A stretch of 64,000 nt of DNA from Flagellimonas yonaguniensis (GCF_029193885.1 NZ_JARFVB010000007.1:62001-126000), one strand, 5' to 3'. Shown: positions 51,054-61,275, counted from the first letter of the stretch. The notes: generated from the sequence alone by a model not told the origin. Translations and numbers: made by a program.

Positions 51054-52496
51054 TTAGTTGTTAGTTGACTCTGGCTTACTCAAATTGAAAGTAACACCCA
51101 CAAAAAATGCCGGGCGATACACTTTATCGTAATTGATGTTTGTATTATCCTCAGATATGAAAGTCCTGATACCATTGCTGACATCGGACAGGTTTGCTGT
51201 ATTGAGTTTGTCAATCTTTGTCATGGACACTCCAGCGGTAAGCACAAACCGGTTTGATTCTGTAAAAAGTGCAGATAACCCTAAATAAAAACCTAAATCA
51301 GCATCATCTTCCACACTTAATCCTGCCGAAATACCAGGTTGTATATCTTTAAAGCCTCTTGGGTAAACATGGACCAAAGCCCCCAATGCATGGGTCATTT
51401 TATCTTTGTTATTAGCCTTAATGGACGTAGCAGAGGAATCGCTGGCACGGAAACTGGAATAACTCTCATTCCCCTTAAAACTCAGCATATAGCCACTACT
51501 AAAATTGACCTTGACCCCGCCTTTTGTCTTTAGGGTTATGGGCTTGTAGGTGTGAAGGGTATCCCCTTTTGCATTTTTGAGAGCAATCTTGGCGGTAAAG
51601 ACATCCCCAGTGGCATGACCGGCATCCCCATAAATGGTGAAACATGCATCATCTATTTTCTGATACAAACGAATCCCTGCATTTACCTTATTCTCCAGAT
51701 TTTGCTTGTTCTCCTTCTTGTGCAGCTCTTCATAGGCTTTCTTGACAAAATCATATTCTGTTTTAAACTTTGGTTGACTCAAATCAACCACGGACATGTC
51801 TTCGATGTTTCTTTTTTCTCCACTTTTAAATCGCAATGAGACCGACATGGTCCCTATTTCCTTCTTCTCGTTTATCTCCTCATACAATCTTTTAAGTTGA
51901 AAATATGCTACTTCCAAGGTGTTCAACGCTTGTGGAAGTTTGCGGTAAAGTATGGGTATACTGTCCTCGTCAAAATAGGATTGGACAATACTCCCAGCAT
52001 GTTCTTTGAAGCCTTTGGCGTTCTGGATAAAAAGATTGTCATTCAATAAAGCCACTAATTGACCGTCCAATTTGGAATAGCCATCAATCTTGCGATATTC
52101 ATTGATAAAGATTCTCAGTAGCGATGAAAAGATTTGGTGTTTTGTAACATTTATATCTATATCATCAAGCGCACCTGGTTCATACATTTCTGCTATATTG
52201 CCCAAATCAATTTTCTCAGGGCCCTCTAATGCACCAGAGATAATGTCTGGGATTTCAAAATCAATGTTTGTAGATTTACTTTCACTAACACCTTCCACCA
52301 ATATATTGTTCACGTTATCTATTCGATATTTCACCCAAGCTTTATACTGAATAAATTTTGGGATCTGATTTTCTCCAAAAGGGTTCAAAACAATGGCCGT
52401 TGAATCTTTTTTAAGGCATTTCTCATTATTAGAATTTTGGGCACTTAGCAGTCCAACATTTAAAATCATTAGAAAAAGAAGTACATAAGTTTTCAT
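51054..52496 (-). CDS. Exported protein, probable outer-membrane component
   Basis: I chose the ATG at 52496, giving MKTYVLLFLMILNVGLLSAQ, a clean signal peptide. The 480-residue product has a charged helical middle. Its C-terminal 170 residues contain alternating hydrophobic strands (VNFSSGYMLSFKG, LGALVHVYPRGF, FYLGLSALFTESNRFVLTAG), ending AFFVGVTFNLSKPES, compatible with a small beta-barrel. No family is recognised. It is followed by the small membrane protein and the matrixin gene. Confidence 0.6.
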   Translation of the reverse strand: MKTYVLLFLMILNVGLLSAQNSNNEKCLKKDSTAIVLNPFGENQIPKFIQYKAWVKYRIDNVNNILVEGVSESKSTNIDFEIPDIISGALEGPEKIDLGNIAEMYEPGALDDIDINVTKHQIFSSLLRIFINEYRKIDGYSKLDGQLVALLNDNLFIQNAKGFKEHAGSIVQSYFDEDSIPILYRKLPQALNTLEVAYFQLKRLYEEINEKKEIGTMSVSLRFKSGEKRNIEDMSVVDLSQPKFKTEYDFVKKAYEELHKKENKQNLENKVNAGIRLYQKIDDACFTIYGDAGHATGDVFTAKIALKNAKGDTLHTYKPITLKTKGGVKVNFSSGYMLSFKGNESYSSFRASDSSATSIKANNKDKMTHALGALVHVYPRGFKDIQPGISAGLSVEDDADLGFYLGLSALFTESNRFVLTAGVSMTKIDKLNTANLSDVSNGIRTFISEDNTNINYDKVYRPAFFVGVTFNLSKPESTNN

Positions 52497-52598
52497 GGCT
52501 ATACCTATTAGTTGATAGTCCAAACCTATCGAACTTAAGTATTCGAGAAAATCCCCATTCATAGGGATTTTTACACTAACTCACTAAAAACAAGAAAT

Positions 52599-53213
52599 TT
52601 AAAATTCGTATTTCTTCTCCACCGCATAGCGCAACAACTCCCCTGCCCCACTCAATCCCAATTTTCGGATCATATTTTTACGATGGGTGTCCACGGTACT
52701 TTTTCCGATAAAGAGTTCATCGGCAATTTGGTGAGAGGTCCTGCCCTTGGCTATCAATTGTAGAATTTCCCGCTCCCGAGAGGATAATATGCTTTGGGAG
52801 CTGTTTTTTTCGGCACTGGGCTGGTGAATTTTTTTGTCATAGTAGGTGTTGCCCGAAGCCACCGCACGAATGGCCTCCAAAACCACTTCCAAGCTACTGT
52901 TTTTAAGAATATACCCATGCGCTCCGGCTTCCAGCATTTGTTTTACGGCTTCCTCTTGGTCGAACATGGTAAACGCAACAACTTTGGTATGGGGCAGCTC
53001 CTTGAGGATGATCTTAGTGGCCTCAATACCATCCAATTTGGGCATACGAATATCGCAGAGTACTACTTTGGGTTGTTTCAGTCGCACTAATTTGAGTAAT
53101 TCTTCCCCATTGTTGGCATGACCAATTACTGAAATATCATCTTCATACCTCACATAGGATCGAATGCCATCAATCAGAGCTTGATGGTCTTCGGCTATGG
53201 CCACGGTAATCAT
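52599..53213 (-). CDS. NarL/LuxR-type response regulator
   Basis: The 204-residue protein has a receiver domain with VAIAEDHQALIDGI and the phosphoacceptor Asp54 (VVLCDIRMPKLDG). A LuxR-type HTH follows (LSSREREILQLIAKGRTSHQ, IADELFIGKSTVDTHRKNMI). Its start overlaps the end of the histidine kinase gene by four bases, so the pair is translated together. Targets probably include the neighbouring exported proteins; no binding site is visible. Confidence 0.92.
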   Translation of the reverse strand: MITVAIAEDHQALIDGIRSYVRYEDDISVIGHANNGEELLKLVRLKQPKVVLCDIRMPKLDGIEATKIILKELPHTKVVAFTMFDQEEAVKQMLEAGAHGYILKNSSLEVVLEAIRAVASGNTYYDKKIHQPSAEKNSSQSILSSREREILQLIAKGRTSHQIADELFIGKSTVDTHRKNMIRKLGLSGAGELLRYAVEKKYEF

Positions 53214-54997
53214 ACGGGGATATCGATTAGAATGGAAGTTCCTTTGCCCAACACGCTATCCACGGTAAAGTTGCCTTCCAAATGTTCCACTCGTTTTTCA
53301 ATGTTGGTCAGTCCCATTCCCGATTTTTCTTTGTCCAATTTAGAGCGGTCAAAGCCTTTTCCATTGTCTTCGACAATAATATTCAGGTTATCCTCGTGTT
53401 GGGTCAATTGAATATTTACCTTGGTGGCTTCCGCATGTTTTATGACATTGGCCACTAATTCCTGCACCATTCTAAAAATGGATAGCTCCAAGGAATTTTC
53501 CATGCGCTCACCCAATCCGAAATCTTCCACGGTGACTTGCAGGGTATTGGATTCAGATATGGACATAGCCATTTTTTTGATGGCAGGCAACAACCCTTGA
53601 TCACTCATTACCCCTGAGTTTTTACTATGGGCCATACCTCGAATTTTTTGGTAGGCCTCTTCCAACAGTCTTTGGGCATTTTTCAACGCAGGGTCTTGGG
53701 TGCCGACCTTGGCATTGTCAAAATGGAGTTTAATGGTCGCCATGAGACTTCCCAAATCATCATGAAGTTCTCCAGCCACTTTTTGGCGTTCCTTTTCTTG
53801 ACCCTCAATCATGGCATCAATGCTTAACAGTTCTTGCTCTTTGAGAAGGTTTTCCACCCGTTGATGTTTAAGCAATACTTCTTGTTCGGCAAGTTGACGT
53901 TTTTTGATTGTGTTTTTTTGAAGAAGGATGGCTATTCCAGCACCCAAGAACAAGGCTAGGCTTGCAGCAATAAGCCAATTACGATTGGCTAATCGCCTTT
54001 TTTCAATCTCCAAATTGTCTGCTCTAAGCTTTTCATTGTCATATTTTTCCTGAATATCCGAGATAGTGGAGTTTTGTTGAGCTAGGTTAATCACATCCTT
54101 AATGGAATCATATTTATAAAGATAGTTATAGGCATTCTCAAAATCGCCCAAGTAATAATAAGTCAAGTCCATGTTGCCGAACAATATCTTTTTGGTAATA
54201 TTCCCATACTGTTTCACTTGAAGTGTTTCCGCCATCTTGTAGTATCGGAGGGCTTCATTTAAATTTTCCGATCTTCGGTAGCTATTCCCTATGTTGTTCA
54301 AAAGATCATGGTACTGGTTGGAATATTCAGGCATTCTTTTTTTAGAATGAAGTAAATCCAAAGCATGGAAATAATAATATCTGGCCGAGTCGTTGTCCTG
54401 TATTCTATTTGAATGAACTGCCCCCATATTCATTAAATTAACGATGGCCAATCTTATACTGTCAATGCTATTAAAATGTACATATGCACTTCTAAAGTGC
54501 TCCAAAGGGATTTCGGGATTACTATCCAGATAGGTTTTTCGGCCTAAATAATTTTGACCTTTCCCCATGAGGTATGGACTTCCAACAGATGTGGCATACT
54601 CCCAGAACTTTTCAAAATAACTGTAATGATCACTTTCAAGATTATTCTGGCTTTCCAACAGATCACTGATTATCAAGTTCGTTTCAGCAACTTCTTCTGC
54701 CAAGTTTCGATGTTCAAAATCCTTCAAGGCCTCGTTGTAATAATAAAAAGCAGAATCGGCCAAGTTTAAGTTCTGGAATGCCCCTGCATATAAAATCAAG
54801 TACTCTCCCTTATGAAGTATACCGCTTTCTTCTCTTGCCAATTGATACTCTTTGATCAATTTCCTATGGGCGCCTTGATTGTTCAATTCATTCAAATAAA
54901 TCCATAGACTATCTTGTGCTTGCGCTTGCAGCAAGGTGATACAAGAGAACATCATAAGAAAAGACCGCAACAAGCTACAACTTCTGATTTCCACCAA
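53210..54997 (-). CDS. TPR sensor histidine kinase (HisKA_3 type)
   Basis: The 595-residue kinase starts with a signal or anchor segment (FLMMFSCITLLQAQAQ). About 300 residues of tetratricopeptide-like helices follow, such as ADSAFYYYNEALKDFEHRNL and LNEALRYYKMAETLQVKQYG. One membrane segment lies near 345-361 (NWLIAASLALFLGAGIA). The cytoplasmic kinase has the His in VAGELHDDLGSLMATIKLHF and the ATP lid IIVEDNGKGFD and SGMGLTNIEKRVEHLEG. An alternative start at 54955 would remove a 23-base overlap with the preceding lipoprotein gene. It pairs with the NarL-type regulator. Confidence 0.9.
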   Translation of the reverse strand: MVEIRSCSLLRSFLMMFSCITLLQAQAQDSLWIYLNELNNQGAHRKLIKEYQLAREESGILHKGEYLILYAGAFQNLNLADSAFYYYNEALKDFEHRNLAEEVAETNLIISDLLESQNNLESDHYSYFEKFWEYATSVGSPYLMGKGQNYLGRKTYLDSNPEIPLEHFRSAYVHFNSIDSIRLAIVNLMNMGAVHSNRIQDNDSARYYYFHALDLLHSKKRMPEYSNQYHDLLNNIGNSYRRSENLNEALRYYKMAETLQVKQYGNITKKILFGNMDLTYYYLGDFENAYNYLYKYDSIKDVINLAQQNSTISDIQEKYDNEKLRADNLEIEKRRLANRNWLIAASLALFLGAGIAILLQKNTIKKRQLAEQEVLLKHQRVENLLKEQELLSIDAMIEGQEKERQKVAGELHDDLGSLMATIKLHFDNAKVGTQDPALKNAQRLLEEAYQKIRGMAHSKNSGVMSDQGLLPAIKKMAMSISESNTLQVTVEDFGLGERMENSLELSIFRMVQELVANVIKHAEATKVNIQLTQHEDNLNIIVEDNGKGFDRSKLDKEKSGMGLTNIEKRVEHLEGNFTVDSVLGKGTSILIDIPV

Positions 54998-55571
54998 TCA
55001 CATCTCCATCTTGTTCTTTGGGTTGCAAAGGTTCATCCAGATTAACACTGGGACATTTGCTTTCTCGCCTAATCTTGTCCTTAGCAAATTTATAGTCATT
55101 GATTCCTTGAATCTTTGTGATTTCAATACCGCTTTGATCATTGAATATATATACCAACAATTTATCATGATCCCTCATACGTGTACTATATCGATTTAAT
55201 TCCTCAACAGGTTCATCAACAGTGATAAACTTTTTTATTGGCGTTTGAGGAGTACATTTTTCCCCTCCCTTTAAATGAACCAGTATTGCATTAATTGATT
55301 CGGTGGATATACTTCGTAGGGTATCGAGTTCTAAGTCGTTACTGGTGACAGGTATGTTTAATTTGACCCAGACCTTATCTTCTTTAAAATAGAAATAATT
55401 CTGCTCTTTATCACATAAACTATACTTTCCAGGGAGGCACTCCTCATTTTGGGTTTCAGTTTGTGCTTTACTTTCTTTTGATTTATTTTCAAAATCATCT
55501 TGTTTTTTTTCCGTGGTACCGCAAGAGCCAATCAAAAATATAATGGCAGTCACCAATGCTATTTTCTTCAT
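54975..55571 (-). CDS. Lipoprotein of unknown function
   Basis: The N-terminus MKKIALVTAIIFLIGSCGTT is a lipoprotein signal with the lipidated Cys at 17. It is followed by a Lys/Glu/Gln-rich linker and a soluble domain of about 150 residues with three more cysteines (EECLPGKYSLC, GEKCTPQTP). No family is recognised. It lies directly before the TPR kinase gene and overlaps it slightly, so it may be an accessory sensor for that kinase. Confidence 0.65.
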   Translation of the reverse strand: MKKIALVTAIIFLIGSCGTTEKKQDDFENKSKESKAQTETQNEECLPGKYSLCDKEQNYFYFKEDKVWVKLNIPVTSNDLELDTLRSISTESINAILVHLKGGEKCTPQTPIKKFITVDEPVEELNRYSTRMRDHDKLLVYIFNDQSGIEITKIQGINDYKFAKDKIRRESKCPSVNLDEPLQPKEQDGDVIGGNQKL

Positions 55572-55997
55572 ACTGATAATTTTTAAATTGGTTATTTAAT
55601 TCTTCAACAATAAAGCAAAAATGAAATGACGGCAATCCCCATTCCTAGGGATTTTTACCAAAAACAACGAAGAAAAATTATTAGGTAAAGATATGAGGAT
55701 GTGTAAGTTAGTAAATAAACATTGAAACTAATTGTGGCTTTTCCTTAAAAAAACTGGGGTTTTTCCATAAGGACAAAATAAAATGTGAGAAAAGTAACCT
55801 ATTTGGTGAGCATAAAATTTTGAATATCCGAAAAGTCGTTATTTATTGGGCTTTCCATAGGTAAATTCTGGTTCCTCAGGGAGAGAAGATAATTAGGCCT
55901 TTTTCAAAAATTTAAACCTTATATACATAGTTAAATTCATAATATGGTACATTGAGAAAAACCACTTTTTAAATAGTATTCAAGTACTTTAAACACC
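55572..55997. other. AT-rich spacer with no gene found
   Basis: 426 bases between the lipoprotein gene and the 3' end of the dnaE-type gene, both on the minus strand. It must hold the promoter of the lipoprotein-kinase-regulator operon. I see no gene, no strong hairpin and no clear promoter pair. Confidence 0.4.
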
Positions 55998-58976
55998 CTA
56001 AATGCTTTTTGGGACCATTTTAACCTGCCTCGGGTCGGGTTTCAAAGGTTGTTTGATGATAGAGACCACCTCCAAACTGTAATGCCCAAACTCTTCGGTG
56101 ACAGTTCCGTGGCATAGGTAGATACCCTTTCCATGAATGGGTGTGGATGCCATCGTTTGGGGAAAGTGCACACAGTCAAAAAAATGCCCTTCGAGATCGA
56201 GCATGGTGGTAAAGCGCATAGTATCACCTTTAGACGTGGTGTTCAATCGGGTATGTACCATGGAACCATAGATCCAGATCTTTTGGTTGACATGGATCTC
56301 AAAACCACTGGCGGTCAATCGGCTCTTTACCTTGCCGTCCATGAGTTCATAATACCCGCACAATGGAAAGCCCAAGAGTTCCAACTGGTCATAGGCATCC
56401 TCAATGGGATGGGAAGGTAGATGCGGCAATGTAAAATGCCTGTGGTTGGGTTTAAAGAGCAACTTCTGAACGGTATCCTTTCGATGGGCCTTGGTCTTGA
56501 ACACGGCCTGCCAAAGCACTTGCTTCTTGGGCACGCCAAAGACACGAAAGGCATCGATACGCACCAGGATGGTCAACTGTTCGATGGCAATGGGAACCCT
56601 ATCGATAAAGTCATCAAAATCCCTGAATTTGCCATGGAGTTGCCTTTCGTTCAAAATGCGTTGGATGACCAAACGTTCCAGACTCCGAAGCTGTCCCAGC
56701 CCCAAATAGATATGCTTCCCATAAATGGCATTGACATGGTCACTGCGGTTGATACAGGGCGGATGGATAATGCCTCCCCACATCTTGGTCTCGTGGACAT
56801 AGAGCTCCGTATCGTAGAACCCTCCCCCGTTGTTGAGCACGGCCACCATAAACTCCAAAGGAAAGTAGCATTTCAGATACAGGCTCTGGTAGCTTTCCAC
56901 GGCATAGGAAGCCGAATGCCCCTTGGCAAAGGCATAGCCTGCAAAGCTCTCAATCTGTTCCCAGACCATTTGGGTCAGGGCAACATCGTGCCCCCTTTGC
57001 TTGCAGTTTTCAAAAAACTTCAATTTCACCGCCTGGAATTCCTCCCGGGAGCGGAATTTTCCACTCATTCCCCGTCTCAGCACATCGGCCTCCCCAAGGT
57101 CCAGTCCTGCAAAGAGGTGGGCCACTTTAAGCACATCCTCTTGGTAGACCATGATCCCATGGGTATCGGGCATGATTTCCAACAAAATGGGATTGGCCTC
57201 CTTGCGGCGTTCCGGTTCACGTTCCCTACGGATGTACTCATCCTTCATTCCCGAGGAAGATACTCCAGGACGGATCACAGAGCTGGCAGCTACCAATCCC
57301 AGATAGTCATGGGTCCGTAGCTTTTTCATCAGTCCCCGCATGGCCGGGGATTCCACATAGTAGGCCCCTATGGCCCTCCCCTGGCTCAACAGACGGTTGA
57401 TGTTGGTATCCTGCTTCATCGCCTCCACGCTCTTGATGTCCCAAAGCACGGCATCGGGTTGGTTGCCCTTGATGACATCAACTGCCTCTTTGATCTTCGC
57501 CAATCCCCGCTGCCCCAAAATATCAAATTTGAACAGGCCCACATCCTCGGCAATGATCATATCGAACTGCACCGTCGGAAATCCTTTGGGTGGAAGCGTC
57601 GTGGCCGAATAGTAATGCTCGGAACGGTCCAAGATCAAGATCCCCGAGGAATGCACACTGATGTAATTGGGCATCCCATGGATATAGGTGGCATATTTCA
57701 GCACCAATCGGGCCAGTTCATCCAATGTGCCCTGTTCGTAACGACCCGCACTGAGCTTATCGATTTCCTCGGTGGGCAGGCCGAACACCTTCCCCAATTC
57801 CCGAACGGCGGCCCGGTACTTAAAGGTGTTGTAGGTGCCCAAGAGGGCCACATGCTCGAAACGTTTAAAAATATAGGCCGTGACATCGTCCCGGTCCCAA
57901 GTGGAGAAATCAATATCAAAATCCGGGGGCGAGGCCCGAAAGGGATTGATGAACCGTTCGAAATACAGGTCCAGTTCAATGGGATCCACATCGGTGATTC
58001 CAATCAGGTAGGCCACCAGGCTGTTGGCCCCACTCCCCCTGCCCACATAGGGATACCCTTTGGACTTGGCATAGGAGACGATATCATGGTTGATCAAAAA
58101 ATAGGACACGAAATCCAGTTCTTGGATGGTACGCAGCTCCCGGAACATACGTTCCTTGACCTTTTCCGTAGGATGGGCATAGCGTCGGGGTAGCCCATCC
58201 AAGGCCAGTTCCCGTAACCGTTCCACATCCAATGCCTTGGACTCCAAAAAACGGGACTGGTTCTGGGAAACCCTATCACTTACAAACCCAAAGGAAATGG
58301 TACAGGAGTCCAACAATCGTTGGGTATTCTCCCAGATATGCGGAACATCCACCAAGGCTCTTTTCAGTTCCTCCATGGGTCGAAGGGTTTCGGTAGGTCT
58401 GGCCTCCTCGGACTGGGGTAGTTTGCTCAATAAGGTGTTCAAGCCTATGGCCCGAAGCAACCGATGGGTATTGAAATCCTTTTTGCCCCGAAAGCTCACG
58501 GGCTGCAACAATACCAATCTATCGGTATAATCCCGATACCGAGAGAACCGCAATTTCCGAAGCTCTTCCACCGAGACCCCAATGTACTCAAAGGCCCTGA
58601 AATCCGTCCGTTCCTCTTCCTGAATCTTCTCGAAGGGATAGATGATATGGACATGGGCAAAGGCAGGGGCCACGGAGGGAATAGGCGTTCCCTTGTGCAG
58701 GTGTTGGGAAAGAAAGGCATTGATTTCCCGAAACCCCTCATTGTTTTGGGCCAAGCCTACGAACTCCTGTACGTTCCCGTTCCTAAAATCGATGCCCAGA
58801 ATGGGACGTATCCCCTGTTCGTTGGCCAATCGCACAAAGTTCATGCCCGCCGAACTATTGTTGATGTCGGTCAGGGCCAAGACTTCCACTCCATGGGAAC
58901 GGGCCAGATCCAAAAGCTCCGTTTCGGAGAGCACCCCATAGTTCAGGGAATAATATGTATGGCAGTTCAGGTACAT
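55998..58976 (-). CDS. dnaE2: Error-prone DnaE-type DNA polymerase III alpha subunit
   Basis: I chose the ATG at 58976, giving MYLNCHTYYSLNYGVLSE and 992 residues, shorter than replicative DnaE. The PHP domain is degenerate: the usual His-x-His at the start is Asn-Cys-His here. The C-family polymerase core is intact, with PYVGRGSGANSLVAYLIGI and the catalytic PPDFDIDFS. GIMVYQEDVLKVAHLFAGL and FAKGHSASYAVESYQSLY follow. A helix-hairpin-helix and OB region lie at the C-terminus. The gene starts one base after the dinB stop, as in damage-induced polymerase pairs. The symbol follows the DnaE2 type by analogy. Confidence 0.8.
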   Translation of the reverse strand: MYLNCHTYYSLNYGVLSETELLDLARSHGVEVLALTDINNSSAGMNFVRLANEQGIRPILGIDFRNGNVQEFVGLAQNNEGFREINAFLSQHLHKGTPIPSVAPAFAHVHIIYPFEKIQEEERTDFRAFEYIGVSVEELRKLRFSRYRDYTDRLVLLQPVSFRGKKDFNTHRLLRAIGLNTLLSKLPQSEEARPTETLRPMEELKRALVDVPHIWENTQRLLDSCTISFGFVSDRVSQNQSRFLESKALDVERLRELALDGLPRRYAHPTEKVKERMFRELRTIQELDFVSYFLINHDIVSYAKSKGYPYVGRGSGANSLVAYLIGITDVDPIELDLYFERFINPFRASPPDFDIDFSTWDRDDVTAYIFKRFEHVALLGTYNTFKYRAAVRELGKVFGLPTEEIDKLSAGRYEQGTLDELARLVLKYATYIHGMPNYISVHSSGILILDRSEHYYSATTLPPKGFPTVQFDMIIAEDVGLFKFDILGQRGLAKIKEAVDVIKGNQPDAVLWDIKSVEAMKQDTNINRLLSQGRAIGAYYVESPAMRGLMKKLRTHDYLGLVAASSVIRPGVSSSGMKDEYIRREREPERRKEANPILLEIMPDTHGIMVYQEDVLKVAHLFAGLDLGEADVLRRGMSGKFRSREEFQAVKLKFFENCKQRGHDVALTQMVWEQIESFAGYAFAKGHSASYAVESYQSLYLKCYFPLEFMVAVLNNGGGFYDTELYVHETKMWGGIIHPPCINRSDHVNAIYGKHIYLGLGQLRSLERLVIQRILNERQLHGKFRDFDDFIDRVPIAIEQLTILVRIDAFRVFGVPKKQVLWQAVFKTKAHRKDTVQKLLFKPNHRHFTLPHLPSHPIEDAYDQLELLGFPLCGYYELMDGKVKSRLTASGFEIHVNQKIWIYGSMVHTRLNTTSKGDTMRFTTMLDLEGHFFDCVHFPQTMASTPIHGKGIYLCHGTVTEEFGHYSLEVVSIIKQPLKPDPRQVKMVPKSI

Positions 58977-58977
58977 G

Positions 58978-60192
58978 CTATTGTTGTCTATGGGCCAATA
59001 AGATGGGTGGTTGTCCGTCAAAGGGATTACCTCCCCTTCCTATACTGTGTGCCCCCATGGCCGAGGCACGCATCAAACTGGACTCCCCAAAACGGTTCCG
59101 TACCCGGTCCATGGCCTGATAGAGGTTCAGTAGTTTTTCATCATCGGCAAAAAGGTCTATCTGATAATGCCCACCAACGATATGGCTGTAATTGACCCCA
59201 ACAAGACGGATCAGCATCCTCCGGTCATAAAGGGAGGTAAAGAGTTCCTTCACCAAGGGCACCAACACATGGTCCGCAGAAGTATAGGGAACCCGTTTCT
59301 GCTTGGTATAGGTCTTAAAGTCACTGTACCGAATCTTAACGCTCACACAGCCCGTCATCTTGCTGGCCCTTCGGAGTTGGTAGGCCAGGTTCTCCGCCAT
59401 GGCGAACAAGGTGGTCTCCAATTTGACCATATCGGTGGTATCCTTCCCATAGGTACGTTCCGTGGAAATGGACTTCCGTTCATGAAACGGGACCAAGGGG
59501 GAATTGTCCAACCCTTGGGCCCGCATCCAGATAGTCCGTCCGTGCAACCCAAATGCGCTTTCCAGCATTTCCAAGGGCAATTCCTGTACGGTCTGTATGG
59601 TGGTCACCCCCATATTGGACAGAAGTCCATAGGTTTTCTCCCCCACCGAGGGCAGTTTACGGATATGTAATGGAGCCAAAAACTCTTTCTCCAGTCCAAG
59701 GTCGATCTTCATCTGGTTGTTGGGCTTGGCCTCCCCGGTGGCCACTTTGGAGACCACCTTGTTCTGGGAGAGTCCAAAGGAAATGGGCAATCCCGTTTCC
59801 CTTAAGATCCGTTGCCGCATTTCCGAGGCGTACTTATAGCAGCCAAAGAAACGGTCCATCCCGGAAAGGTCCGCATAGAACTCATCCACACTGGATTTTT
59901 CAAAGACCGGGACACTCTCCTTGATGATCTCGGTCACCTTGTCCGAGAACTTCATATAGGTCCCTGCATTGCCTTTGATGACCGTGGCCTCTGGGCACAA
60001 CCTACGGGCCACTTTCATGGACATCCCTGAATGCACTCCGAATCGCCGGGTCTCATAACTACAGGCCGCGACCACCCCTCTGTCCCCCAACCCACCGACC
60101 AAGAGTGGCCGCTTCATCAGACGGCTGTCCAGCAGCCGCTCACAGGAGACGAAGAAGGTATCCAAATCGAGATGGAGAATGGTGGGTTTCAT
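58978..60192 (-). CDS. dinB: Y-family DNA polymerase (DinB/ImuB-like)
   Basis: I chose the ATG at 60192 (MKPTILHLDLDTFFVSCERL). The product is 404 residues with both catalytic motifs, HLDLDTFFVSCE and KSSVDEFYADLSGM, followed by SFGLSQNKVVSKVATGEAKP and the little-finger domain. The active-site acidic residues are present, so it should be a working translesion polymerase, unlike catalytically dead ImuB. It is followed after one base by the error-prone DnaE gene. The C-terminus shows no clear clamp-binding motif. The divergent SRAP gene lies 117 bases away. Confidence 0.88.
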   Translation of the reverse strand: MKPTILHLDLDTFFVSCERLLDSRLMKRPLLVGGLGDRGVVAACSYETRRFGVHSGMSMKVARRLCPEATVIKGNAGTYMKFSDKVTEIIKESVPVFEKSSVDEFYADLSGMDRFFGCYKYASEMRQRILRETGLPISFGLSQNKVVSKVATGEAKPNNQMKIDLGLEKEFLAPLHIRKLPSVGEKTYGLLSNMGVTTIQTVQELPLEMLESAFGLHGRTIWMRAQGLDNSPLVPFHERKSISTERTYGKDTTDMVKLETTLFAMAENLAYQLRRASKMTGCVSVKIRYSDFKTYTKQKRVPYTSADHVLVPLVKELFTSLYDRRMLIRLVGVNYSHIVGGHYQIDLFADDEKLLNLYQAMDRVRNRFGESSLMRASAMGAHSIGRGGNPFDGQPPILLAHRQQ

Positions 60193-60198
60193 ATAAAT

Positions 60199-60235
60199 AT
60201 TGGATTTATTCCTATTTATTGGAAAATATCCAAAT
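60199..60235. promoter_or_regulatory. Dyad in the dinB/SRAP divergent promoter region
   Basis: ATTGGAT (60199-60205) and ATCCAAAT (60228-60235) form an inverted repeat, with an inner ATTCC/GGAAAAT pair. It begins seven bases before the dinB start codon, in the 117-base region shared with the SRAP gene. It may bind a damage-responsive repressor. No LexA gene is in the window. Confidence 0.45.
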
Positions 60236-60309
60236 TTACGGAAAGGGACGAGCCGTTTCAAAACTTTAACAATTTTGACTATCTTAATACAGCATAATTC
60301 AACTTCAAG

Positions 60310-61068
60310 ATGTGCTATTCGACCAGACAGACCCGGGAACGGAAGGAGCTGGAGAAATTGCTCTCCGTCAAGGCCATGTACGGTGATATTGACACCGACC
60401 TGGAACTCATATATTTCCATGCCAACGGCTGGAGCCATCCCGTGATGTGGACCTTGGGCCAGGAAGAGCCCAACAACATGCTCCCGGCCATGTGGGGCAT
60501 CATGCCTCCCAAGGAAAAACAGGAAAACTATACGGAGTACTTTAAGAACCCAAAGACCTTTGGAGGACTCAATGCCAAATCCGAAAAGCTCTTTGACCAT
60601 TTCGTATATCGGTATTGTTGGGAGAACCAGCGGTGCATCATTCCCGTGGATGGTTTCTTTGAGCCGCACAATACGAAAGTGAAAGTCAAGGGCAAAGACT
60701 TTAAGGTTCCCTTTTACTTCCATAGAAAGAACGGTGACCCCATATATCTTGCAGGCATCTATACCAACACCGCAGATGGACGGCGGACCTTTGCTGTCCT
60801 CACCAAGGATGCAACCCCTATGTTCGAAGAAATCCACAATGAAAAGAAACGACGTCCGGTCATCATTGATGACGAAAACTTGGATGCTTGGCTCCATAAC
60901 GGTAACAATGAATCAGACGTTCAAGATCTTATCGATGACGATTTATGGGAAGGGGATTTGGAAGCCTATCCGGTCACCAAGGACCTCTATAGCAGAACTG
61001 TGGATTCCAACTACCCGGGAATCATTGACAAAATGGACTACGAAGAAGTGTCCATTTCTTATGGGTGA
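60310..61068 (+). CDS. SRAP-domain protein (YedK/HMCES family)
   Basis: This 252-residue protein starts Met-Cys-Tyr; Cys2 is the catalytic residue of SRAP proteins, which form a covalent shield on abasic sites in single-stranded DNA. Other conserved blocks are MLPAMWGIMPP, GGLNAKSEKLF with the active-site Asn, CIIPVDGFFEPHN with the Glu, and EIHNEKKRRPVII with the His. It is transcribed away from dinB-dnaE2, and the three genes form a DNA-damage tolerance unit. Such units are common on Bacteroidota mobile elements. Confidence 0.9.
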   Translation: MCYSTRQTRERKELEKLLSVKAMYGDIDTDLELIYFHANGWSHPVMWTLGQEEPNNMLPAMWGIMPPKEKQENYTEYFKNPKTFGGLNAKSEKLFDHFVYRYCWENQRCIIPVDGFFEPHNTKVKVKGKDFKVPFYFHRKNGDPIYLAGIYTNTADGRRTFAVLTKDATPMFEEIHNEKKRRPVIIDDENLDAWLHNGNNESDVQDLIDDDLWEGDLEAYPVTKDLYSRTVDSNYPGIIDKMDYEEVSISYG

Positions 61069-61275
61069 CCATAATAAAAGAAGGGTGTTGCCAGACCCCT
61101 ATACTTATTTCATTTAATCTTCATTGGCCTTGGCCTGCTGTTCCATAGCTCCCACCCATTGCTTACTAAAGGATAAAAACCAAAAAATCAATTGGCCAAT
61201 ACTACCCAAACTATTTTAGTATATGACATATTTGTTATAAAATTGAGTGCCATTCTATAACATAAGTACCATACA

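Noticed and set aside
56421..57320. Long plus-strand open frames across the dnaE-type gene (also 57459-58193 and 58464-59195).
   Set aside because: They are antisense shadows caused by codon bias of the minus-strand polymerase gene.
58978..60897. An extended open frame giving a 639-residue dinB product.
   Set aside because: The extra N-terminal 235 residues are the antisense of the SRAP gene; the polymerase clearly starts at 60192.
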